A DNA stretch of 64,000 nucleotides from contig CAIIXF020000003.1 of assembly GCA_903813345.2 (NCBI GenBank), positions 23,387,248 through 23,451,247 on the forward strand. Reading direction: 5' to 3'. The stretch's first letter is position 1. Every line of letters begins with the position of its first letter. Shown here in pieces: positions 44,584 to 55,064 of the stretch. Source of the DNA: Owenia fusiformis. Lineage: Eukaryota; Annelida; Polychaeta; Sabellida; Oweniidae. Position numbers and translations under genes: made by a program. The notes under the pieces are model-generated. The model saw only the letters and a program-made list of their open reading frames with translations, was not told the origin of the DNA and did not search any database.

Positions 44584-45221
44584 GGTAGAGATTAAAAGGT
44601 GGATTGGATCGAGTGGATTGGATTCATGTAAAAGGTGGATTGGATCCGGAATCTTCAAAATATGGAATTTTTCTAAGTTTTTTTCTGTTGATTTCCCTCT
44701 AAGCAATTTCCCTACAAAGTATTTTGTGATCACTTGGGTCCCTTTGAGGAATCAGAACAAAGCAACAACAAATATAATTAGTTGATAGATAGTCCTTAGT
44801 ATTTAACTGCTTTCCCTTGTAAATCAACTTTTGTAAGACATAATAAACATAGATCTGTAGATAAAAGCTGTCATTCAAATTGATGTGTGGACTGTGGATG
44901 TTCCCAAAACATTTCTCCTGGTTTCTGTTTGAACTGAAAACAGATGATATGTATCTTCAAACCAGTCTGCCTTATGATTTATAAATGTCTCAAATTACAA
45001 TGAATAAGAAAGCGGGTAACAGTTCACCCTTCTAGCCAACCCAAGCAAAATAATATTACATCTATTATTTGACATTGTCGAAGTGGGGAGAGCACCAATT
45101 TTTCTTAGAGGGTGATCAATAGAATTTTTTAAGGAAAATCCATATTTCAAAGATTCCCGATCCAATCCACCTTTTACACGAATCCAATCCACTCGATCCA
45201 ATCCACCTTTTAATCTTTACC
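44584..45221. mobile_element. 638-bp element with ~95-bp inverted repeats and 8-bp TSD
   Basis: Left GGTAGAGATTAAAAGGTGG; right in reverse GGTAAAGATTAAAAGGTGG; agreement continues with few changes to about 95 bp. AAAGGTGGATTGGATC occurs twice within each arm. Direct repeat ATATTAGC at 44576-44583 and 45222-45229. No coding. The TSD length and long ends fit P-, Merlin- or MULE-type transposons; the superfamily is not decided. Confidence 0.9.
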
Positions 45222-45533
45222 ATATTAGCCATATATAATTACTCCAGTCAAAAATGTGAAAACAACTGCATCCTAAATATCAGAACAAAGAAAAGGTTAC
45301 ATTGAACTCGCCAAAAACCGATAAAAAGATAATTGCAAATAAAATGTCCAATTAGTATGTTTTGATTCAATTTACTTCGTCAAATGTTCCTTTTGACTTT
45401 CAAATAATGTGTCCCCTGTTGAGGACGTATGTCTGTGTGAGTTCATTCTAATAAATTCTTAGAATTATTGATTGTAAAACTGGTTTTTCAGCACCCCACT
45501 TTAATTTATACCAGGAACTCTGGAATAAATACT

Positions 45534-45662
45534 CAGGCCTGTAGCTTGGATTTGCTAGGGGCAGGGGTCACTTTTGACAACTTTGGCCCAAAGATATTTT
45601 GGCTCAGAATGGCGAAATACTGCATGATTTTGAAATAATATTTGGATAGGGGGGTTCGCTCA
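45534..45662 (+). mobile_element. CAGGCCCGTAGCCAGG-family fragment
   Basis: CAGGCCTGTAGCTTGGATTT, GGGTCACTTTTGACAACTTT, AATACTGCATGATTTTGAAA, then GGGGGGTTCGCTC. The right terminus is missing. Older than the intact neighbour at 45810. Confidence 0.7.
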
Positions 45663-45809
45663 AACTTAAGTTTATTACTAGTTTCTAAAATCACTTTTAT
45701 ATATTATTAGCAATAATGAAAATAAAGAGCATCTCCCTTATATTTTTATGAAACAAGATACTGCAATATACATGTACGTTCTGATAGCTGACCATAATGT
45801 ACACATTAT

Positions 45810-46018
45810 CAGGCCCGTAGCCAGGATTTGCCAAGGGGGGTGTCACTTTTCGGAAAATTCCAGGGGGGGTTCACTTTTGATAATTTTGGTCCAAAGATGG
45901 CCAAAATCACATAAAAAGTGCTCAGAATGGTGAAAAACTGCATGATTTTGAAAGAATTTCTGGCCAGGGGGGGGGGGGGTTCGAACCCATCGAACCCCCC
46001 CCCCTGGCTACGGGCCTG
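45810..46018 (+). mobile_element. CAGGCCCGTAGCCAGG element, intact, 6-bp TSD
   Basis: Left CAGGCCCGTAGCCAGG, right CCTGGCTACGGGCCTG. Flanked by CATTAT at 45804-45809 and 46019-46024. Interior has G-runs and a C-run bracketing TCGAACCC. Open frames on both strands are incidental. Confidence 0.92.
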
Positions 46019-46024
46019 CATTAT

Positions 46025-47055
46025 TGATATATGTGACAATTCTATATTATCAGCTGCACACTCTTTCTAACTCATTTTAAGTACATGAAGATACAATTTT
46101 TATCAATGAAGTGTTAGTGGCACCTTCATATTATGGGTCAGCATAGAGAAGTTGAAAAGTTGTTTACAAACATATCATTATCAGAAAACCCTTGTATTAC
46201 CAAAAACACATGTTGTGGTTTTCTTTTATGTGAAAAAGGTAATTTGACCATCTTGGAATTTGAAGGGTCAATAGGGGGAGGACATGATCCCGCCAGTGGT
46301 CAAGACTTTACTTGTTTATCTGGAATATCTCTGTTAGCTATCTTTTACCAGAAGTTGAATGAGACCAAACTATGAAAATATAATTAATGTTGATCAATAG
46401 TACAACATTCATGTACTGCTCTTTGAAGGTGATATGATATAATTGTTTTAATATTTTTTCAGAATAAGAGGATTTAAGGAGGATATCTTATATTATGTGG
46501 ACTAAGTCAAGAATTCTGCTTCATCTCTAGGAGGTAAGTTATACTACAATTTGAAATCAGGAAATAAAATATAAAATGCTTGAACATTTAAAAATGGGTA
46601 AATTAAATTAGTAAAGTTAAAGTGTAAAATTGCACTCATTGATCAACTTATCTTCGTCATTTGTGGCTGAATAAATAAAGAATACTAAAACAAAATGTGA
46701 AGGAGTATATTTATATTTAAATAATTTATATGTTTGTTTAGCTTACAAGTACTCAGTTTTCAACTCAATTGTGCAATTTCCAATGTGATTTTCAATCAAA
46801 TAACTGCTTCCCTGTTTCATTTTTTATCATGAAACTTTCATTTTCTTAAATTCAAAAATGTATTATAAGGGGACAACATGGGTTGTTATATATGGTGGCT
46901 ATTTTTCTGCATTTTATTCTCGTTTTTTATGGTTTCCCTGATCTTGTTCTGTAGAGTGTTTTATCATATAAACTAGGATTACATACTTTTCTTCCAGACA
47001 TTAATATGTTATAAATTTTGCAGGCTCATTTGGTAGAACTTGATAGTCTTTTATT
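46025..47055. other. No gene recognised
   Basis: A+T-rich. An 80-codon plus frame (46133-46375) and others show no motif. No repeat found. Confidence 0.4.
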
Positions 47056-48094
47056 ATGTCCCCACCACATAGTGTGGGGCCATATTGTCGGCCTAGGCGC
47101 GTCCGTCTGTCTGTCCGTCTGTAACTCGATACCTACTTCCTGTCGGCCATTTTGAAGTCAAATGCTAAAATCCTTGTCTGCAAACTTTAAGAAAAACGTC
47201 ATCACCGTTGCTTTTAAAACTTTAACATCTTGTTCAGCTCACTTCATTCTAGATCTGATTAGGTTTTGGACCTGTTAGCTCAGTCATGTCAGCCATTTTG
47301 AATGTTTTAAGAAAAGTTAGCGCACGATAATACTTTGTATCATATTGAATGGTGTTTTTCAGTTTTCATACTTTAACTTTTTAGTAGCTTTATAAATAAT
47401 TTCAGGTGTACTTTGTTGTAAAAGCCTATGTTATTGTTAACAGTAGTTATATGTGATAATTTTGTAAAAAGATTTCAGCAAAAACTCATAATCACTTTTT
47501 TATTGTCGGCCATTTTGGATTTTTCCGTCCTAAAATCTTGTCTGTAAAGTCTTGTCTACGCATTTTCAGATGAACCCTTTGGTAGATCAATTTCAAATTT
47601 TCAGGGATGATTCTTAGTATGAGAATCTAGATCTGATTAGTTTTTGGGCATTCTGGGTAAATGTCAAGGCAGCCATTTTGGATTTTCCGTCCTAAAATCT
47701 TGTATGTAAAGTCTTGTCTACGCATTTTCAGGTGAACCGTTTGGTAGATCAATTTCAAATTTTCAGGGATGATTCTCAGTATGAAAATCTAGATCTGATT
47801 AGTTTTTTGGCATTCTGGATAAATGTCAAGGCAGCCATTTTGGATTTTCCGTCTTAAAATCTTGCCCGTAAAGTCTTGTTTACATATTTTCTGGTTAACT
47901 GTGTGACGGATCAATTTCAAATTTTCAGGGGTGGTTCTTAGTATGAAAATCTAGAACTGACTAACTTTTTTGGCATTCTTGGTAAATTTTAAGGTGGCCA
48001 TTTTGGATTCTCCGTCCTCAAATTATGTCGGTAAAGTCTTGCCTACTCATTTTTAGGATAACCATTTGACGGGATCACCCATAGGTGGGGACAT
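47056..48094 (+). mobile_element. ATGTCCCCACC...GGTGGGGACAT element with internal 163-bp tandem array
   Basis: Inverted ends ATGTCCCCACCACA and GGTGGGGACAT, close in form to the ATGTCACCACC family. Near the left end: CGTCCGTCTGTCTGTCCG. Inside, units starting (A/G)GCCATTTTGGATT at about 47508, 47671, 47833 and 47996 (period 162-163 bp), with weaker units upstream near 47142 and 47288. Each unit carries GATCAATTTCAAATTTTCAG. No coding. Confidence 0.78.
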
Positions 48095-49320
48095 ATTGTA
48101 CACATTTGTGTTCTTGTTTTGAATGTTGGACTGGTAAAGTTTTATTTTGTTGATGTTTTCCTGCATGTAGTGGAGAACAGGATGATATTGTCTTCCATTT
48201 TAACTAATCTATTAAATGAGAAATGAGGAAACTGTGATTTATGCACTTGTAGGGAATCATTCTCAACGTTTCATTTGCATTCAGTTTAAAACCAAACAAG
48301 TGGTCTATTGTCCTTATGGAAAATTTCATCATGGATTGTTCTTATCTGTGGAAAACTTATAGAAGGAAAATACCAAACTGTGTGCTGGTCATATTTTCTG
48401 TTCTATGTATATGGAAAAAGCAACATAACTTGAAATCTGGCAGTTGAGAGGCTCGTTTCTTTACTCAACTACACAACATTCCAAATCGTTTAAAATTATC
48501 AACTTAAAGAGATAATACTATTCATCTTTTGAATAGGGATAGTGAAAAAATTACTGCATTTGTTAAATTGCATGCAATACTTGGTCACATGTACTAGATA
48601 TTAAACATATCACATCTAAAACTAAAATGATGGGCTGTGATTGGTCAGGTCAGTGTCACATGACCAGTTGATTATGAATTCACATTGAATGTCCTGGATG
48701 TCTTATGTGATATTGTTGAAATTCCTAGATGTACTATTGATTTAGTCATACATGACTTAGTAGGTCAGTTTTCAAAATACATAACAATCTATCTAATGGT
48801 TTGGTTTTTATATCATCATCTATGGAATTCCATTTACACCATGAACATTTGTAGAATTTTCTAAATTCTGGAATGTCTAAGTAATGTCGATGTTTGTGAT
48901 GTGTTAGTATAAATAAATATCAACCATTTATTGCATTTAACAAAGACAGCAAAAATACCAAAATAGCTTTCAAAATGGTGTAAACAATTTCAAATGGTGT
49001 GTCAAGACTATTTTTGTGAATAAAGCAAAGACATTCTTATGTCTGGAAGTTTTGTATAGTCTGTGTTTGTTAAATGTTGTGATAACAAGTTTTCGATTGA
49101 TAAACACTTTATGACATGATGACATGACATAGATGATATTTTTTTTTCCTTGGGGTGATATTTCGATTACATGTATCAAACCCACTCATGTAATACTGCT
49201 ATAATGATGTAATGAATCAAGGTGGGATATTACCTAAGACCTTTTACATACAGGACTATTATACCATTATGTCATCAGAGCTCAAAGTAACTCTCCACCT
49301 CCTACCTTAATAAAACACAT
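48095..49320. other. No gene recognised
   Basis: A+T-rich, unremarkable. Contains TGATTGGTCAGGTCAGTGTC near 48635 but no repeat partner found. Confidence 0.4.
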
Positions 49321-49322
49321 TA

Positions 49323-49500
49323 CAGTAAAACCTGTCTTAGTGAACACCTCTCTCTAGCGAACACCTGTCTCTAGTAGATACCCTTCCACGGCACATACTC
49401 TACTGCTGTTTGTATAAATTACCCTCTCTGTCATGAACACCTACCAACAATGAACTTTTTTTCTCAGCAAAAATATGTTCAATATACACAGGTTTTACTG
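49323..49500 (-). mobile_element. CAGTAAAACCTG-family MITE, intact ends, TA flanks
   Basis: Left CAGTAAAACCTGTCTTAGTG, right CAGGTTTTACTG (reverse-read ends match in 12 of 12). TA at 49321-49322 and 49501-49502. Interior GGCACATACTCTACTG, ATTACCCTCTCTGTC is the reverse of the 63760 copy. Confidence 0.9.
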
Positions 49501-49734
49501 TACTGTATTTCAACATTGAAACTGTCATAGATAAGTATAAAATAAAACAAAGCTGAGTGTGAAGTAGAGTGGATAAACACTGCATTTTCATTGATTTATG
49601 ACTGAAATAACAAACTAGATGAGACTATCTCCTTGTAAACATTGTCTTGTCTCCCATAATAATGCTTCATATCTCCACCATATCAACATCTTTAGTTCTT
49701 TAAGTCACTCATTTAGCCGAATGGACACCGAATG

Positions 49735-49800
49735 TTATATGTTTACCTTTTGCATTCATTTGACTTCACTTCTTAAAAGAGTGCTTCATCTTCTGTAGTT
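49735..49800 (+). repeat. Promoter-like dispersed repeat, short fragment
   Basis: ATGTTTACCTTTTGCATTCA, TTTGACTTCACTTCTTAAAA, GAGTGCTTCATCTTC: matches the left part of the copies at 15560 and 17505 (reverse). Confidence 0.65.
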
Positions 49801-51447
49801 TTGTAACTTGATTCTGTGTGCTGTATACGCATATATTTAGAATGTTTAAAATTGAAACCCACTTCCTCAAAGGAGGCTTCCTTTTTAAAACGATGACCCA
49901 GCAGTTGAATTTGCAAATGCTACCTTAGTTTCATTGTTTGAATTATTGATATGACAACATATATAAAAAAATATGCCAAGCATGACTTAACAAAGTCACT
50001 GATGAAATATTGCATTCAGATGAAATAAGTAGGAGGAAAACAACATATGGAAACACAGTCTGTAAATGAAGTCACGTTGCTCTTATTGTTTCGAAATGAA
50101 AAATACAGTAGCCATGATGAGGAAAAATAGCTAGGAATGATTATATTATTCATACAGCATTCACACAGAACATATTTGAAGTTTGATACGAAATGCAGAA
50201 AAATTGAACATGGTCAGAGAGAAAAAATGTAATAAGCATGACCCTTATGGCATAAAAAGGACATATGAACAATAAAATCCACCTGTCTTTTGCGGTTACA
50301 GCTTTGTGTTGATGATAATATAGCATCAACACACAATATCGTCATATTGCAAATAATTCAGAATTTGCATTTTAGAAAACAGGATTTGTTTGCTGTGTTA
50401 TATGTTTAGACTTTGGACATAATTTCATTAATCTCATCGAACAACATACAAACAACGTAAACAAATTATAGGGATGATGGTTGGTAGGTAAAAATTTAGC
50501 TTATTTTTTTCAATAGGTTAACTATTACATGTGATTGTGGAATCAAAATATATAATGTGGACTTGTTATATCAAGGGGCTTCCAGAGAATGCCTAGCATG
50601 ATTATTTTAGTACTTTGGTGTTAGTTATACTGAGAAACAGTCATTCTACAATTTACATTAATATATGATGAGATGATGCAATTGAAAACAGTGCGTCAGT
50701 TTTTGACAAAGCTGCATTGTATTAAGAGATGCAAACTGAAACAATATGATCTTAAAGGTTGTTTTAGATCTAGCAAAGAGTTGCGACAATGATTGTTTCA
50801 ATTTGTGAATATTTTGGGATCTTATCATTCCTTGTCATGTATATTTCAATTTTTTAACATTCCCAAATGGTATACTTTACTTGATGAAAATTAAGGATTT
50901 TTAACACTTTTATTTTTTATTTGGGAGAATTTAAACATTAACCCCCCTTTTTGCACTTTGAATCCTTAATTACTTCACCAATTTATGACATCACAAATCT
51001 TTTGGGAGACATGTATTTGATATCGTAAGGAAAAGAGTGGTAGATCAGTTGTAAATGTTGCTTGCAATTTTGTCACCCCCTATGGATCTGATTCTGCCTT
51101 TAATAATGGAGCTATTTGCATTTGGGAGTGTTCATTTCAACCTGTCATTGTAAAATTTGCAGTTTTTAATCATATTCTTGTGTTACCTCCTATTCACAAT
51201 CTTGTGGGGGAATTATATATAAAGGATTGATATAAGCAAGACTAGTTAAATTGATTATCAGAGGTCAAGAACTCTGCCAGATTTCAAAAGATTGAGACTA
51301 GTATGACGTCAATAGACCTCCGATTTTTTCTAAATCGAGGCATTTTATATTTCTGTGTGTATATTTTTTAATGTATCCTCATTTTGAAGTATAGGTATAT
51401 ATTTGAGTTAATGTGACATTTAGATCTTTTATCTCAAATATTTCTGC
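49801..51447. other. No gene recognised
   Basis: A+T-rich; open frames of at most about 60 codons. No repeat found. Confidence 0.4.
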
Positions 51448-51451
51448 TTAA

Positions 51452-52148
51452 CCTTTAGCAGACCACCGGCGACCGCGTCCGCCCATTCAAAACTACCGCC
51501 AGAATCCACCGGCGGATCCGGACGACACAAATCTAACTTTTGAAAACTTTACTTTTTCCCACCTTTCTTATGATCCAATTAGATTGCCCGATTTATTCAG
51601 TCCTTAGTAGGTGACTTCCTGTTGACCTAGAAATGGCGATGTTTCGAAAAATATTTCTTAATTCAACAATTTAAACAGTGTTTAAGTCGTTTTTAGTGAA
51701 CAAATCGTACAAAATGACGGCCAAATACGATCACAACGAAAATGTGGAGGAAATGGATTGCGATTTCGAGCTCTTTAGGCTCTTGGAAGCCGATAATGGT
51801 CATCGAAAATAGAAACTAGAATATTTTCTGAACTGAAAAATGAACATTCGATCGCTGCAAATTCAGTTTTGGATTCTGACCAGACGTTGAATCTCCCGAG
51901 GGGCGAAACGGCGGATTCTGGAGGAGTATTCATGGTATATTTATGCCAAGTCGTGTTTATGTACGAAGAAAATTCATGAGAACATTTTTCTCATGAGCCA
52001 CGCTAGTGTATCTTCCCTTTGTGAAAATTTTATCCAGATTCATTCAGTAGTTATTGAGATATTAATTATTTAGTCCAGGCATATCATTTTTGAAAAATAA
52101 GTCAGATGCGTGGGATATATTTGCTGAAATAAGTCAGAGTGCAGAAGG
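51452..52148 (+). mobile_element. piggyBac-like non-autonomous remnant, TTAA flanks
   Basis: Exact TTAA at 51448-51451 and 52149-52152, the piggyBac target duplication. Ends CCTTTAGCAGACC and, in reverse, CCTTCTGCACTC. It begins with a G+C-rich stretch (about 51463-51530), unlike the surroundings, and contains a short acidic N-terminal coding fragment (51714-51812). The catalytic body is absent, so the element is internally deleted. Confidence 0.8.
51714..51934 (+). pseudogene. Broken N-terminal piece of a piggyBac-type transposase
   Basis: ATG at 51714 opens 32 codons (MTAKYDHNENVEEMDCDFEL, ending EADNGHRK) to TAG at 51810. After it a different frame stays open, SIAANSVLDSDQTLNLPRGE then TADSGGVF, to about 51934. 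Acidic low-complexity starts are common in this family. The DDD catalytic core is missing. The assignment rests on the TTAA and end context, not on a recognised domain. Confidence 0.5.
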
Positions 52149-52152
52149 TTAA

Positions 52153-52974
52153 ATTCCGAAATGTTATGATTTGTTAAAGTAAATGTCAATCTGGTTTTGT
52201 TTATCTTGCATTTATTTAACGTTTCCTGGAATACCTATTATCTCAAGATATTTATCTGCCTGTCTGTTCATCTTCAATCATATCACCGATATAACAGTAC
52301 ATTGTAGCATTTCAGAGACAATCAATAATACCAAGTAATTTGTTGCGGTAATACCGTGATCCATAAATGTGTCTGTCCTTCAGAGGTGATATCTTGTTGA
52401 ATATATATACGTAATGCTAATAGGATCTGTCCTTAGTGAGGTTTGAGACCTCTTGTAGAATATTTTAGTGCTGCCAATAAGACCTGGTCTTAAGGATTGA
52501 CCCCTTGAATTTGAATATCATTGTTGCCAATAGAGTCTGTCCTTGAGGTGTTACACCTTGTACAATCAGACAAGCATTTTGATTAGTTCATTCCAAGAAA
52601 TGAATTAACAAATAAAAGCACCAAATATTTTTAGTTTAAATGGTAAGTTAGACAACAGCAAAGCATGATGTGTCTGATCTCAAAGTTTTTGGATTCTAAG
52701 CCACTGTTGGTTGAAAAGATATCTTTGGATATTAAAGTTCCGCAGCGCTCTCTCAGAAAAGCAATTTTGTTGAGTGTTAAAAGGTTTGTGCCCCAAGATG
52801 TAATAATCAGTCTGTCATTGTGACACCAAATTGGCAATACAATGTTTACAATTTAGATCCTAGACATCTAATGAAATTGTACTCAACTCTTATTATGTGT
52901 TGGGAAATATTCGCTGTTGACATTTACCTTCGCTGATGTTATTTTTTTTCTATAATACTACTGTTTTCCCAGGG
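52153..52974. other. No gene recognised
   Basis: A+T-rich. Phrases AGGATCTGTCCTTAGTGAGG, AAGACCTGGTCTTAAGGATT and AGAGTCTGTCCTTGAGGTGT at 52421-52550 repeat loosely every 60 bp, an old short tandem array. Confidence 0.5.
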
Positions 52975-53118
52975 AAATATGGAAGAATAGAAATCGTATT
53001 GAATCGTATTACATGAAAAAATCGTAGAGTCCCCGGGAAAAATTGTATTGGAGCGTATTACATGAAAAAATCATAACGTCCCCGGGAAAAAATAGTATTA
53101 GAGCGTATTAACCAATTT
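52975..53118 (+). repeat. 49-bp tandem repeat, about three copies
   Basis: ACATGAAAAAATC followed by GT(A/C)..GTCCCCGGGAAAAA and AGCGTATTA; unit starts at 53011 and 53060, with partial units on each side. Confidence 0.85.
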
Positions 53119-53483
53119 TTGGTTTCCAGGTCCCTACCAGCAAATGACCTACATTTACTAGTAAATGTATACTTTGTTAAAAATGATCACTTTCAATGTC
53201 ACTTTCAATATCCACTGACATTTTCACATTTAGGAAAGATGAAAGAAAGGTTGAGAAAGTTAAAACTGATATAATATAAATCATTGACCATGCCATGCCA
53301 TTGTGGTCGTTGTTATGTGAATGATACTTATGTGGAAATAGTAAAACTGACTGGAGGTTGAAACAAAACCCTGTTTTCTTAGTTCAAAAAATTTCAATAA
53401 TCCACATTTCCTGTGAACAAACATGAGACTTTAATCAGTGAGCCCTGTACCTTGCGAACTAAGTTCCCTGTACTTTTACATAG

Positions 53484-53659
53484 TGGTTCGCGAGCACGGA
53501 TCTCTGCACACGAGTGGAGAAATATCATCGGGAGCAAGGACATGGTGAGGCGCGACTAAAGATTTCACGTTCGCAATCTGAGTACCGTGGTTCGAGTGCA
53601 AGGAACGAAGTTCCCGAGGTTAGAACTGATGTTCACGTTGGTGGAAGTCTAGGAGGCCT
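53484..53659 (+). pseudogene. Isolated exon-like island, possibly a degenerate Ig-like domain exon
   Basis: Preceded by a good acceptor (CCCTGTACTTTTACATAG) and followed by a weak GT (GTATAA). Its 58 open codons are much richer in G+C and CG than neighbouring DNA. Translation has WFASTDLCTRVEKYH, GEARLKISRSQSEYRGS and ARNEVPEVRTDVHV, reminiscent of strands C to G of an I-set Ig domain, but the Y-x-C of strand F is absent. No adjacent exon recognised. Could equally be chance or another family. Confidence 0.3.
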
Positions 53660-53752
53660 GTATAATATAAATCATTTCAACGCTTGGTTTATATTCATAT
53701 GGAGCTTGTTGATTATACATGTACATGTATCTATGAATTTAACAGTAATAAA

Positions 53753-54272
53753 ACAGTATATTTGTAATAGGCTCATCATGTTTTTAATATGAATTTATCG
53801 CAAAAAAAACAGTATATTTGTAATAGGCTCATCATGTTTTTAATATGAATTTATCGCAAAAAACAGTATATTTGTAATAGGCTCATCATGTTTTTAATAT
53901 GAATTTATCGCAAAAAACAGTATATTTGTAATAGGCTCATCATGTTTTTAATATGAATTTATCGCAAAAAACAGTATATTTGTAATAGGCTCATCATGTT
54001 TTTAATATGAATTTATCGCAAAAAACAGTATATTTGTAATAGGCTCATCATGTTTTTAATATGAATTTATCGCAAAAAACAGTATATTTGTAATAGGCTC
54101 ATCATGTTTTTAATATGAATTTATCGCAAAATACTGTATATTTGTAATAGGCTCATCATGTTTTTAATATGAATTTATCGCAAAAAACAGTATATTTGTA
54201 ATAGGCTCATCGTAGTTTTAATATGAATTTATCACTAAAACAGTATATTTGTAATAGGCTCATCATGTTTTA
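53753..54272 (+). repeat. 54-bp satellite, about 9.6 near-identical copies
   Basis: Unit starts (ACAGTATATTTGTAATAGGC) at 53753, 53809, 53863, 53917, 53971, 54025, 54079, 54133, 54187 and 54240. Seven consecutive spacings are exactly 54 bp. The central units are identical; the last two have changes (CATCGTAG, ATCACTAAAA). Confidence 0.97.
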
Positions 54273-55064
54273 CGGATCAATAAAAGCGATAGGTGAAGGG
54301 GGAGACAGATATTAAAACAATATAAATGGGTATTACTGAATGGTGTTAATGGCAAATAAGAGTTTAAAATAGCAGTTTACCATTTTGATGAAAGTTACAG
54401 TGTTTCTGTTTCATAACCTATTTGAACTACTGGCTTACAAAATGCAAAATAAGTTTGACCTTACTGTGAAACAAATGGGTATTTGGGGCCTGTCACGTGG
54501 GGGATGGGGGTATTACAAATTATTTTACTTTGAAAAACATAATGTGTCGTAACCACCTATAATGGGAAGAGGGGGAGGCGTGGTTATACTTTTTTTTCTA
54601 GATCCCCACCTACCCCTGTCTTCCTTACTGTTTTGCAATCAGGACATTAACAACACATTGCATTTCTTGGAAAGTAATGTCATTAGAGGGTAAAGAAAAC
54701 AAGGATTACCTATTATTGCTCATAGTAAACGTTCATTCACTCTTGTCTAATGGTACATGTGCGTGTTACTAGCTTCACCTAATCAAATGTGACGTATTAT
54801 TTCTAAAAGGCTATTATAATATAAATTATAATAACCTTATTTATGCCAGGTATTTTGTCATATTGACATATTTGACATTGATGATTTTCCTTGACTTTGT
54901 TCTCTTCCCCATAACAGACATTCTCTTTCTTTGAACTTCTATAATTATTAATTAATTAAGTGGCTGATAATGCCTAAAGCAGCCACGACAATTGTACAAT
55001 ATATATTTTTTTGTAAAATAAATTCTATGAATAAAAAAAAATTAAATGGATCCTTTGTATTCTA
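54273..55064. other. No gene recognised
   Basis: A+T-rich with GGGGGATGGGGG at about 54500-54512. No coding or repeat partner found. Confidence 0.4.

Noticed and set aside
47101-47120. CGTCCGTCTGTCTGTCCG as a stand-alone microsatellite
   Set aside because: It is the conserved sub-terminal part of the element at 47056-48094.
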